A stretch of DNA of 64,000 bases from Gigaspora margarita (Eukaryota > Glomeromycota > Glomeromycetes > Diversisporales > Gigasporaceae). The stretch covers positions 207,678 to 271,677 of the forward strand of contig WTPW01000559.1 in assembly GCA_009809945.1 (NCBI GenBank). Direction: 5' to 3'. The notes beneath the pieces were generated by a model, which was not told the origin of the DNA, made no database searches, and saw only the letters and a list, made by a program, of their open reading frames with translations. Shown one piece after another: positions 55,422-64,000 of this stretch (positions are counted from its first letter, which is position 1; the number at the start of each line of letters is the position of its first letter). A program made the position numbers and the translations under genes.

Positions 55422-55733
55422 CCGTAAAATACGGACACGTGTACCCCCATGGCGTTACTGTACTCGGGCAGATAGGTGTTATACATACTAGAGTTGCCTG
55501 CCGTAATTGTTTTTAACAAGTTGTAATATTACAACCTATATGTCGTAATATTGCAACCTTGTCGTAAAGGTTGTAATTAATTACGCATGCAACTCTAATA
55601 CATACTATATGTATCATCCCAGGTATATATTGTAAAACATATTGTCTTAATGCGGCGTACCCCAGTATAGAGGTACCCGGGTAGAAAATTGAGTAATGAA
55701 AATACCCGGGGTACATGTGTCCGTATTTTACGG
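55422..55733. mobile_element. CCGTAAAATACGG-ended element (mariner-like), 312 bp
   Basis: Ends CCGTAAAATACGGACACGTG and, from the right, CCGTAAAATACGGACACATG, with TA on the left (55420-55421) and CA on the right. It carries GTACCCGGG words and the nested 109-bp element at 55489. Frames on both strands (55313-55716) are artefacts of these inverted repeats. Confidence 0.75.
55489..55597. mobile_element. Tiny (109 bp) nested hAT-like MITE
   Basis: 8-bp duplication ATACATAC (55481-55488 and 55598-55605). Ends TAGAGTTGCCTGCCGTAATT and, from the right, TAGAGTTGCATGCGTAATTA. The interior is repeats of GTTGTAATATTACAACC. Confidence 0.85.
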
Positions 55734-55739
55734 CATTAT

Positions 55740-56455
55740 ACTATATAAATGGTTGTTATTCATAGAATTATGAAGTTTAATCAGTGATAATACGTCATAA
55801 GTGAAGTTGGTTTGATCATATGATTTATATAAAGATTAATAATGATTCAAATCAATAAAAATCTTATTAATCATGAATCTGATAATATCCATCCAATTAT
55901 GAATTGGAGATAATACTTTCATTAATTTTAAACAGTAATAGTACTCTTATTAATTCTGAATCATTTGATGAATTGAATTATGAACCAGTTGATAACTTTT
56001 ATCTAATAGACTATAAGAGAGAAAAGTTCTGAGGATAGTTATTATAAAATATTGGATGAGATTATTGTTCAGTAATACAGCAAACATCAGGAAATTTTTT
56101 AAACAGATATTGATCGATATATAACAGTCAATTGTTTTATATCAATTAAAAATAATGTTATATATTGATTATCTGGTTAAAAATCGATATATATCTATAA
56201 GCAATATATATCATTTCTATATAAATCATTATTTATCTATAAATTAATTATAATCATAATTATTTGGATCGATGTATAATGATTAATTGTTACAAGACAG
56301 TCAGCAAAAAAATGACCAGATCTTTGACGACATAATAAATCATAAGTTATATAAATCATTAATCTTCATTTTTCAGGTTATATCAAATATTAACTTTATG
56401 TGTTACAATCTACTATTTAACTTTACATGTTACAATCTACATTATAGATCATAGA
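55740..56455. other. AT-rich spacer
   Basis: No gene seen. Contains ATCGATATATA words also found at 63400-63610. Confidence 0.5.
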
Positions 56456-56459
56456 TAAT

Positions 56460-57640
56460 CTACTTTTATTCAAATTAAAAAGTTCTTTTTTGGTACATAC
56501 AAAAAATAAGTACATACTTTGTTGAAAAGGTGCATTGGAAGAAGATCTTGGAGCAAGAACTGGTACAAAAAATAAGTACCAGTTTCTTATTTTATATTCT
56601 TGATGTTTTTTCTTTTGTTCTTGTATATTTTGCTTCTTTTTCAGGTTTGTGCTTTACTGTAAAAGGTGCAATAGAGATCCTGGAGCCAGAAATGGAGTTT
56701 TAAAGACCAGGACCATATACAAAAAATAATATATAGCTCTTTTGTGTTAGTTCTTTTTGTCTTTCAGTATTATTTGTTTACTAACATTTTTTTCTGTATC
56801 ATATTTCTCGATGTATTAAAATACACTAGGAATAGAGATTCAAAAACTGGGACTATATACAAAAAAAAATATAGCTCTTTCTTGTTTGTTCTTTTTGTCT
56901 TTTAGTATTATTCGTTTACTAACCTTTTTTTTCTGTACCATGTTTTGTCGATGTATTGAAATGGCACTAGGAATAGAGATTTGAAAACTGGGACCATATA
57001 CAAAAAATTATATAGCTCTTTCTTTTGTCTTTCAGTATTACTCTTTTTTATTGTACTATGTTTCGTCAACATATTAAAATAGTACTAGAAATAGGGATTT
57101 GAAAACTGGGACATATACAAAAAAAATGTATAGCTCTTTTTTGTTTGTTCTTTTTGTTTTTTTTTGATATTATTTGTTTACTAACCTTTTTTTTCTGTAC
57201 CATGTTTTGTTGACATATTAAAATGGCACTAGTAATAGAGATTCGAAAACTGGGACCATATACAAAAAAAATGTATAGCTCTTTCTTGTTTGTTCTTTTT
57301 GTCTTTTAGTATTATTCATTTACTAACCTTTTTTTTTGTACCATGTTTCATCAACATATTGAAATGGTACTAGGAATAGAGATTTGTAAACTGGGACCAT
57401 ATACAAAAAAAAATGTATAGCTCTTTCTTGTTTGTTCTTTTTGTCTTTTGGTATTATTTGTTTACTAATCTTTTTTTTCTGTACTATGTTTCATCAATGA
57501 GTACTAGGAATAGAGATCCAAAAACTGGGTCCATATACAAAAAAAAAACATATAGCTCTTTCTTGTTTGTTCTTTTTGTCTTTTGGTATTATTTGTTTAC
57601 TAACCTTTTTTTTCTGTACATGTTTCATCGATATATTAAA
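56460..57640 (+). repeat. 150-bp-unit tandem repeat, forward copy
   Basis: About seven units of AATAGAGATTCGAAAACTGG, GACCATATACAAAAAAA, TGTATAGCTCTTTCTTGTTT, GTTCTTTTTGTCTTTTAGTA, TTACTAACCTTTTTTTCTGT. It is the inverted counterpart of 24380-25700, and the leader 56460-56640 also corresponds. The 105-codon frame 57413-57730 is repeat-derived. Confidence 0.85.
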
Positions 57641-58600
57641 ATGGACTACCCAAGCATTCCCCTAAAAAAATGTAGAGTTACATGTGATCAGTTATACAAA
57701 ATAATCATCTTAGATCCTGTACGAACATAACATTCAAATTTAAATAATATATATATTTATTGATCACTGATAGGACGCAGTGATTTCTTATATTGAAAGA
57801 CTATTAAATAATCGAATAAAGTACTTTTTAAAACTTTTAGTTTTCATCTATTTTGCTATAAAGATTATTCATGCAAGTATTTTAACATTTTACTAAGCAG
57901 TGCATTTAGTTTATACCTCTATTCTTTATTGAGATACTTACATATGACTTTTACTAAACATGAGAATTATCAGAATTTACATATATTTAAATTTATGTTT
58001 TTTTTTAAATATATCATTCATCCTCAAAGTGGTACATATTTATATACAACTGAAGCTTTTTGCTTTTATTTTTATTTTAACAATCAATAGCTTGTTAGTA
58101 TTTCTTTAGATGAATATTACTAAGCAAGAGATATGAAAATTGATATATGCACAAACCTCATCTTCTGAGTACCATATATTGAATGAACCTTGAGCCAATT
58201 TTTTTAATCTTTTTCTTATCAATAATGGTGTTGACTATATTTCTTTTGCATCATGTTAAATAACACTTCAATCTTGTTGCAGAGTTCTTTTTAGCTCCTT
58301 ATTATTTTTGAATTAGCATCATAGCATCATTTTTTAATACTTTGTGGCACAATTTAAAAATGCTTTAAAATTTATATAGTAATAATAAGTAAAATTGTTA
58401 GAATCAAGTTTAATTAGTTAATTTTCTTAATATATATTTCAGATGCATATTTGCAAATCTTGATTTTGATATAAGATCAATTAGTATTTAAAGTCCACCA
58501 ATGATTAGTAATCATAAAATACTAAATGATCTCATGTTTGAACCAACCTTATGTTTGTTTCTTACAATTAATATTATACTTATTATAACTAATTAATATC
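57641..58600. other. AT-rich region 5' of the MULE remnant
   Basis: No coding sequence, terminal repeat or tandem repeat recognised. It may contain the left part of the MULE element, whose end was not found. Confidence 0.45.
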
Positions 58601-58607
58601 AAATAAT

Positions 58608-61120
58608 GAATATGTCAACTAAAAAATGTAACAATTGTGACAAAGATAAAGATCTTAAGAAGTTTTGTAAAAATAATAAAATTTTAACCTGTTGCTGATT
58701 ATATAGAGATAGATAAACAGACTAACTTAAAAACAAGTAAAAGATGAGACTATAATTTACTATTCGAATATTAGTGAATTCATATACAATTCATTAATTT
58801 TTTCTGAAAATATTAATGAATTCTATGAAAATGATAATGTGGAATTAGCTATGATTTTGATATTGAGTTGAGTTCTGTAATTGATATTATATTAAATGAA
58901 AATGATAAAAATTTTGTAGATGAAAAACTCTACCTTGAAGTTGTTCGATATATAATAAAATTTATCAAAGAAGGAGATGGATATAGGTGGATATATAAGG
59001 ATAAAAATTCAAAAAAGAATTCATTGTTAGTAATCTATCACTGTAATTGCTGCATTGATTGTGCAAAATGTTAAGTAAAATATCCAAATCAAGAATCTTA
59101 AAGAGATACACCAACAAGAATTGAACAATATAATTGTGAAGAGACTGTAAAGATTGAAGTTTTTGCTTCTTTAAATTTATTAAAATTAAATATTCCCATT
59201 TAATGCTACATCCATGTCCTATTCATATTGCGACATTTTTAGAAATTCAGGAGTTTATTAAAAATAATATTAATTACTTGGTTCCAGAATTGTATCATCA
59301 AATCAAAGAAAAACTACTTAACAAATATGAAAATTTAACTATTCAACAAACTTACTTTTGGTAGTCAAAGAAATCTCAAGGAATATATCAACGTAATTCA
59401 GATTCTTTAATTTCTGAAAATTATTGTTAGCTGAATTCAATCAAGAAATTATTGTTGACTTATCTATACTGATACCTGCACTTGGATTTCTTACTGCTCT
59501 TTTTTATAAACTTCCACACAATAATTTTAGTGCTATATTAGTTGATGCAACTTTTGGAACTAATAAAATGAGATGGGAGTTATATGCACTTATGGGTGTA
59601 ATTGATAGAACTGGATTCCCATTAAGTTATCTTTTAATAGCTGTAGAGAAAAATCAAAATACATTAGCCATTTTATCTCAATGAATGTATGCACTTAAAT
59701 GTAGACAATTGGATAATTGTCCTTATATTTTAATAGATAAGGATTTTTGTGAAATAACTGTAGCTCAAAAAGTATGGCCAGATACACGATTACAATTGTG
59801 TTTTTGGCATATTGTACATGCAATAAAACAAAGAATTGCATCATGCAAACCAATTTTGGATAAATATGATCCAATTATTGCACACAGGAAATGTTTAGCT
59901 ATTGATCTTTACTGCAAAAGGGTTAACAATAATAATACTATGCATTGTCCATTAGAGCTTCATAATCAAGTTATTAATCTAGTTGAATTACACTTTAATT
60001 AGCACATATTATTGTCAAAATCTAATAGTGAATTTTATGTAAATCAACAGGCTTTATGGAATGAATGTGTAGATGAAATGATGTCTTTTTGCAAAGAGAA
60101 TAATTTGATTAATCTTTGGATATATTTCTGGTAGCAATGGTATTGTTAAAAAAGATGGGGTTTGTGGGCATGAGCTACAGATAGTGAAATTTGTCACATT
60201 AAAACAACAATGATTGTAGAGTCACATTGGTGACTTATAAAACGTGACCATCTTTACAAATTTTACAAACTATAAATAAATCATCTTTGCTATATCTTAA
60301 TAACAAGAGTTATTAATCAGCAATTATACTGACTTCATTTATTGCAGCAAGGCCACTATTCAGTGCCTTGGAGAAAAGAATTCAAACAAGAATAGAAGAA
60401 ACTAGAAGAAAAAAGAATCATTATCTGATAATTTGTATTTTACAAATCCAAATCAATAGATTTGTACATGTATTGCATATATGAAGAATTGATTTTTTTT
60501 GTGTAATTACTTGGTTAATTCAATTAGTAAAGTTGATTTAACCTTTTTTACAAAAGTATTATATATTCTATTTATTTTATTTTATTATCGTTAAATACAA
60601 CCAATAATTTTAGTTTTACTTGTTTATTTTTAGGTTCAGAGAAATGGTAATTATCCACTAATTTCTACATATGATGGTAAATTTATAATTATATATTTTA
60701 TTTTTATAATTAAGAAGCCTATAAGGTTCCAAATATTTTACTAATTAAAGAATCAATAATTGAATACAAGGATGAATATATTGTAAAAGAAAATGATGAT
60801 AATGAGTATAAAGTATATGAACAAAATATAAACGATTTAAATGAGATTTTAATTAAGGTAAATTAGTTATAATATAACAATGCTTAACAATTATATAATT
60901 ATATAAAATAATTTTTTATCTTTAAAAGATTAAAAACTTGATTAATCAATCATGAGAAAAAGCTAAAGGCCATTTATAGTTACAAAACATTCATTAAAAT
61001 TTTAAGCTACTTGAAAAAATGATTATAGATATTGAAAAACTTGAAAATCAGCATACAACACCTAAAACATCAAAAGATTTTAATTGTAATACAATATATT
61101 GGCTATAAAGATTTAATTTT
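58608..61120 (+). pseudogene. MULE transposase pseudogene with degenerate SWIM zinc finger
   Basis: The remnant starts MSTKKCNNCDKDKDLKKFC (58614), a Cys-rich N-terminus. It continues with KFIKEGDGYRWIYKDKNSKK and CNCCIDCAKC (to 59074), HPCPIHIATF (about 59208), then the MULE transposase core at 59424-60002: ILVDATFGTNKMRWELY (first acidic residue at 59544), DKDF (59736), LCFWHIVHAIK. After further stops come TTMIVESHW (60209), a SWIM-like CTCIAYMK...CNYLV (about 60470-60520), VPNILLIKESIIEYKDEYIV (60720-60785) and IIDIEKLENQHTTPKTSK. Most stops sit where Trp, Gln or Arg is expected. There is one in-frame TGA between the two long frames (59682). It catalysed element mobility once; now dead. 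Terminal repeats were not found. Confidence 0.85.
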
Positions 61121-61310
61121 TTCTTTTTATATAGCATTTTTTAATAAAACTTTTATGATTCATTGTTTTTAAACATTAAATTTGCTATATAATTAAAATT
61201 TAAAAAACAGCTAGAGTAATAACTAGATAGTAAACTTTAGCAAGTTTTTTATAAAATTTTAAATTTTTATATATGTATTAAAAATTTTTATTACTTTAAA
61301 ATAATATTGT
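61121..61310. other. AT-rich spacer
   Basis: Nothing recognised. Confidence 0.4.
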
Positions 61311-61315
61311 AAGTA

Positions 61316-61500
61316 GTGTTCTGACCCGTCACAAAAATCCCAACCCAGGTCACCCGCGGGTGGGTCACCCGAGTGATCCGGGTGAACACTAGGTAATAAA
61401 AAAATTTTGCTATGGGTCACCCGTGGGTGGGTCACCTGGGTCACCCAGGTGAACACTAGGTAATAGAAAAAATTTTGCTACGGGTCACCCACGGGTGGGC
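61316..61500. repeat. GGGTCACCC repeat cluster with TAGTGTTC ends
   Basis: TAGTGTTCTGACCCGTCAC (61316) and GTGATCCGGGTGAACACTA (61383) are inverted ends of a minute hAT-like unit. The following ~85 bp (AGGTAATAAAAAAATTTTGC, TATGGGTCACCCGTGGGTGG) is repeated once. No target duplication. A CpG-containing patch in otherwise CpG-poor DNA. Confidence 0.55.
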
Positions 61501-61957
61501 AGTCTAATAAAAATTCCAAAAAAAAAAAAAAAAAAGGATTATATACATGTACCCGAAGGTACTGTACATATAACTGCACTATTAATATTTAATAAATTAT
61601 TTATTTTATTAATACTGTATTATATGAATCATATTATTTATTAACTTAAATACCAATAATACATAATTTAACTCAAAATCCGCTTTACCCATTCTAAATC
61701 TAAACTCAATCCCTAAATCTAGACCCAATCCAATCCTGTTTTACCTATTTCTAACCCTAAACCCAAAACCGTTTTATCTATTTCTAACCCTAAGCCTAAC
61801 ACTAATCCAAAATAAGATTCGACTCTAAATCTAGTTTCTTACTAAAACACAATTAATTAAGTCCCCTTTTAATGATTTTTTACAAAATAGATCCCAGTTA
61901 GTTAATCTCTATCGTAGAAGATCTTGCATACGATAATTTGCAGTTACAACTGTTTTC
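61501..61957. other. Spacer with short CTAACCCTAA tandem words
   Basis: TTTTACCTATTTCTAACCCT and TTTTATCTATTTCTAACCCT are successive copies of a short repeat (61740-61795). This is not a telomere, as units are irregular. No gene. Confidence 0.5.
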
Positions 61958-62108
61958 ATAAATTCTGGGACATCTGACAAAAAATTGACCAACCGAATAT
62001 TTGCTGATTCGATAAGTTCTGAATCGACAGCAATCATTACTGAAATCACAAACTTATCAAATCAGCAAATATTCAGTCAGTCAAATTTTTGCCAGATGTC
62101 CCAGAATT
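61958..62108. repeat. Inverted repeat, ~58-bp arms, overlapping the end of the syntaxin remnant
   Basis: AATTCTGGGACATCTGACAA, then ATTTGCTGATTCGATAAGTT is mirrored by ACTTATCAAATCAGCAAAT and TTGCCAGATGTCCCAGAATT. The frame 61985-62179 across it is probably not a gene. Confidence 0.7.
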
Positions 62109-62159
62109 ATGAGACAGCTATAAATATTTTACCTAAGATCCAAAGAAGCTGGTGTGGTA

Positions 62160-62663
62160 TTTTTGCAAACATTCCTTAATCTCAGAAAATTTTGTTCAAT
62201 TCATCAAGTCTTCGTTCGATCTCCCTTATTTCACCTTTCCATTTTGCAATTAGTGATTCTAAGACTTGAAATTGAAGTCATTGTTTATTGTCATTTATAA
62301 GAGGCTGTATTTCATGAATAATTACTTCATCGTCTTCATACTGTCTTCATATGCATCATTTCGTACATTATGTGCTTTTGCTTTATCAACATATCTGCTG
62401 AAAGTCTTTGTACTTTCTGAAATTCTGTTAATGTCAATTAAAAATCTTTTGAAAGTTTTTGTTGTTCAAGCTTGCGTTGATGCTAGAAATGTATAAATAT
62501 AATATTAATTCAAATAAATTTAAATTACTATTATTTTATTATTAACAATAGTTCATTCTTATATTTACGTTTTTGACCACTGGCACCCTCAAAATGTGTA
62601 AGCGTCTCAAGGTTTCCACTTGTGTCTTTTACTAATCTTTGTGTCTTTTCTGTCAATGAATGT
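62160..62663 (-). pseudogene. Syntaxin-like t-SNARE pseudogene (Pep12/syntaxin-7 type)
   Basis: On the minus strand, exon 62663-62569 reads HSLTEKTQRLVKDTSGNLET then LTHFEGASGQ, with donor GTAAAT. After an 86-bp intron ending TTTCTAG, 62482 onward reads HQRKLEQQKLSKDF, a stop (TAA where Gln is expected), LTLTEFQKVQRLSAD, MLIKQKH; further on VLESLIAKWKGEIREIERRL, DELNKIF and a stop. Syntaxins of the endosomal/vacuolar group have exactly this order: (L)VKDT...L, QRKL..QKL.KDF, L.EFQ..QR, then the SNARE helix with GEIREIE..I.ELN.IF. They drive membrane fusion. Stops and frameshifts near 62350 and in the SNARE helix, absence of the N-terminal Habc start and of the membrane anchor, mark it as dead. 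The hAT-like end at 62705 lies just upstream. Confidence 0.75.
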
Positions 62664-62704
62664 CTATAAATCAAAAATCGCCATCAAATAATAATCGTTA
62701 GTTT

Positions 62705-63350
62705 TAGTGCTCCGAATCGGGTCGGGTCAAACCGAAAATTTCAGGTCCGGTTCGGGTTAGAATTTTCTGACCCGAAAATTTTGGGTCGGGTTCAGGTCGG
62801 GTTCGGTTTGAACGTCAACCCGACCCGGACCCGACCCAACCCAACCCAAAAATTATCCAATTTAAAAATACGCGAAATTAGCATTTTTTTTTTTTTTTTA
62901 ATATTTTAAATAAAACCTCAAAAGGTAGTCAAGTATGCACCAATCAGATTTCTTCAAAGATCAACACAAAATTGTCACTCAATTTTGATTGGTTAACAGC
63001 TGCAGATCTGCAAATTTTGGCCCACATCATAATTGTTTACTAATTTCTGGCCGTTATTAACTTTTGAATTTTTCATTACAAAAATAGAAATTTTTGGATA
63101 ATAATCCCACATTAAGGTAAAATTGACCTAGGAACAATTTTCACTTAATAGGCTCTGTGGTTGCATTAGTAGAACTTCGAGTAATTCCAGTCAAATTTTT
63201 TGATTATCGCTCTTAGCCAATCAAAACTGAGAATCTGCCGTGAAATTTTGTTGCGGCAGCTAGGGTTTTCAAGAGGTATAATGTGAAAATCATATTTTTT
63301 AAAAAACTGTCGATACGTAACTTGAAATTTTGACTATTAAATGAAACTAT
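62705..63350. mobile_element. hAT-like element, TAGTGCTCC family, left end only
   Basis: Starts TAGTGCTCCGAATCGGGTCG with inverted and direct CGGGTCGGG/ACCCGACCC words to 62850, as in 15379 and 42609. No matching right end is found before the window ends, so it is truncated or extends further. It sits about 40 bp 5' of the syntaxin remnant. The interior differs from the other two copies; the right limit given is arbitrary. Confidence 0.65.
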
Positions 63351-63399
63351 ATTCTCACTCTAATATAAAAAATTATAATTTCTAGCCTAACTTCATCGG

Positions 63400-63620
63400 C
63401 AAATTTTATATATAGATATATATCGATTACTAACCGATAAGATATATATCGATACTAAATACCCCTGCCAATTATTAGCAATAGTGATAGTAATCGATAT
63501 ATATCTGATATAGATATTAATCGATATATAACCAATATATCAATAGTGATTATAATCAATATATATCCATAATAGTTAATAATCGATATATAATCAATAT
63601 AAAAACAATTAATATTTTGA
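63400..63620. repeat. ATCGATATATA short tandem repeat region
   Basis: Irregular repetition of ATCGATATATATC and TAATCGATATATA words. From 63620 to 63760 only AT-rich sequence. Confidence 0.6.
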
Positions 63621-63764
63621 TAAATAATAATAATAAATATATAATTAAAAAAATTCGATTTTAAAAAATTTTTAATTTATTAAAAAACTTTATATTTTTA
63701 TATTACATAATTACTATATATCAGTATATAATATAAATTTTTTTTTTATTACAATATTATATTT

Positions 63765-64000
63765 TCATCAATTCACTACAAGAACACAATTGCTTCACTA
63801 TAATAACACCATTAAATCACCACAAGAACATGTACAAGAATACCATCAATTGACTACAAGCACACCATTTATTCACTACAAACACACCATCCAAGTTACC
63901 ACAAGAACATCATCACTTTAACACAAGAACGCCGTATAATCACCACAAGAACATCATCGAATTCTACAAGAACGCCGTTGCTTCACCACAAGAACGTCAT
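63765..64000 (+). repeat. Minisatellite, ~18-20-bp unit CACCACAAGAACATCATC
   Basis: About twelve diverged units (ATTCACTACAAGAACAC, CATTGCTTCACTATAATAAC, CTTCACCACAAGAACGTCAT) running off the right edge of the window. Confidence 0.8.

Noticed and set aside
57413-57730. 105-codon hydrophobic open frame (possible membrane protein)
   Set aside because: It is made of two units of the 150-bp tandem repeat. The protein repeats itself exactly and is explained by the satellite.
61985-62179. 64-codon plus-strand open frame
   Set aside because: It covers an inverted repeat and the antisense of the syntaxin remnant. The minus-strand reading is far more protein-like.

Overview
The window looks like nuclear DNA of a filamentous fungus, most likely an arbuscular mycorrhizal fungus (Glomeromycotina, probably Rhizophagus). 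This is an inference. It rests on very high A+T, small GT-AG introns of about 65-80 bp, a protein kinase-TPR gene surrounded by decayed kinase copies (a hallmark of the expanded kinase families of these fungi), a MULE transposase remnant, and very dense non-autonomous transposons. There are no bacterial features, rRNA genes or CRISPR arrays.

Only one gene appears intact: a five-exon gene at 37133-39659 (+) encoding a 744-residue tyrosine-kinase-like protein kinase fused to about ten TPR repeats and ending in a hydrophobic segment. The other coding traces are broken. They are five kinase loci (three of them in two copies), a MULE transposase with SWIM-like zinc finger (58608-61120, +), a syntaxin/t-SNARE remnant on the minus strand (62160-62663), and a doubtful fragment resembling the end of orotidine-5'-phosphate decarboxylase (16804-16915).

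Large-scale layout: the order 'kinase-TPR gene, flank P, kinase pseudogene block Q' occurs twice in the same orientation. Copy 2 is gene 37133-39659, P 39690-45000, Q 45696-55200. Copy 1 is P 1-1260 and Q 10317-15170. The window starts about 25-30 bp downstream of where the stop codon of a second kinase-TPR gene should lie, just off the left edge. Copy 1 additionally contains a roughly 6-kb, 120-bp-unit satellite between P and Q. Copy 2 received several transposons whose empty sites are visible in copy 1.

The rest is mobile and repetitive DNA. There are more than ten hAT-like elements with 8-bp target duplications, most with family-specific short subterminal repeats; TTAA-flanked (piggyBac-type) MITEs; MITEs with 9-bp duplications (Mutator type); TA-flanked mariner-like MITEs; a tRNA-derived SINE with 15-bp target duplication; long palindromes; and several satellites and minisatellites. 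A roughly 100-bp module recurs inside elements with unrelated ends. The stretch from about 20.8 to 30.7 kb has almost no CpG, and its edge falls between the two arms of one foldback element, which suggests a boundary of cytosine methylation and deamination.

All calls were made by reading the sequence. Element classes are inferred from target-duplication length and terminal repeats, not from database matches.
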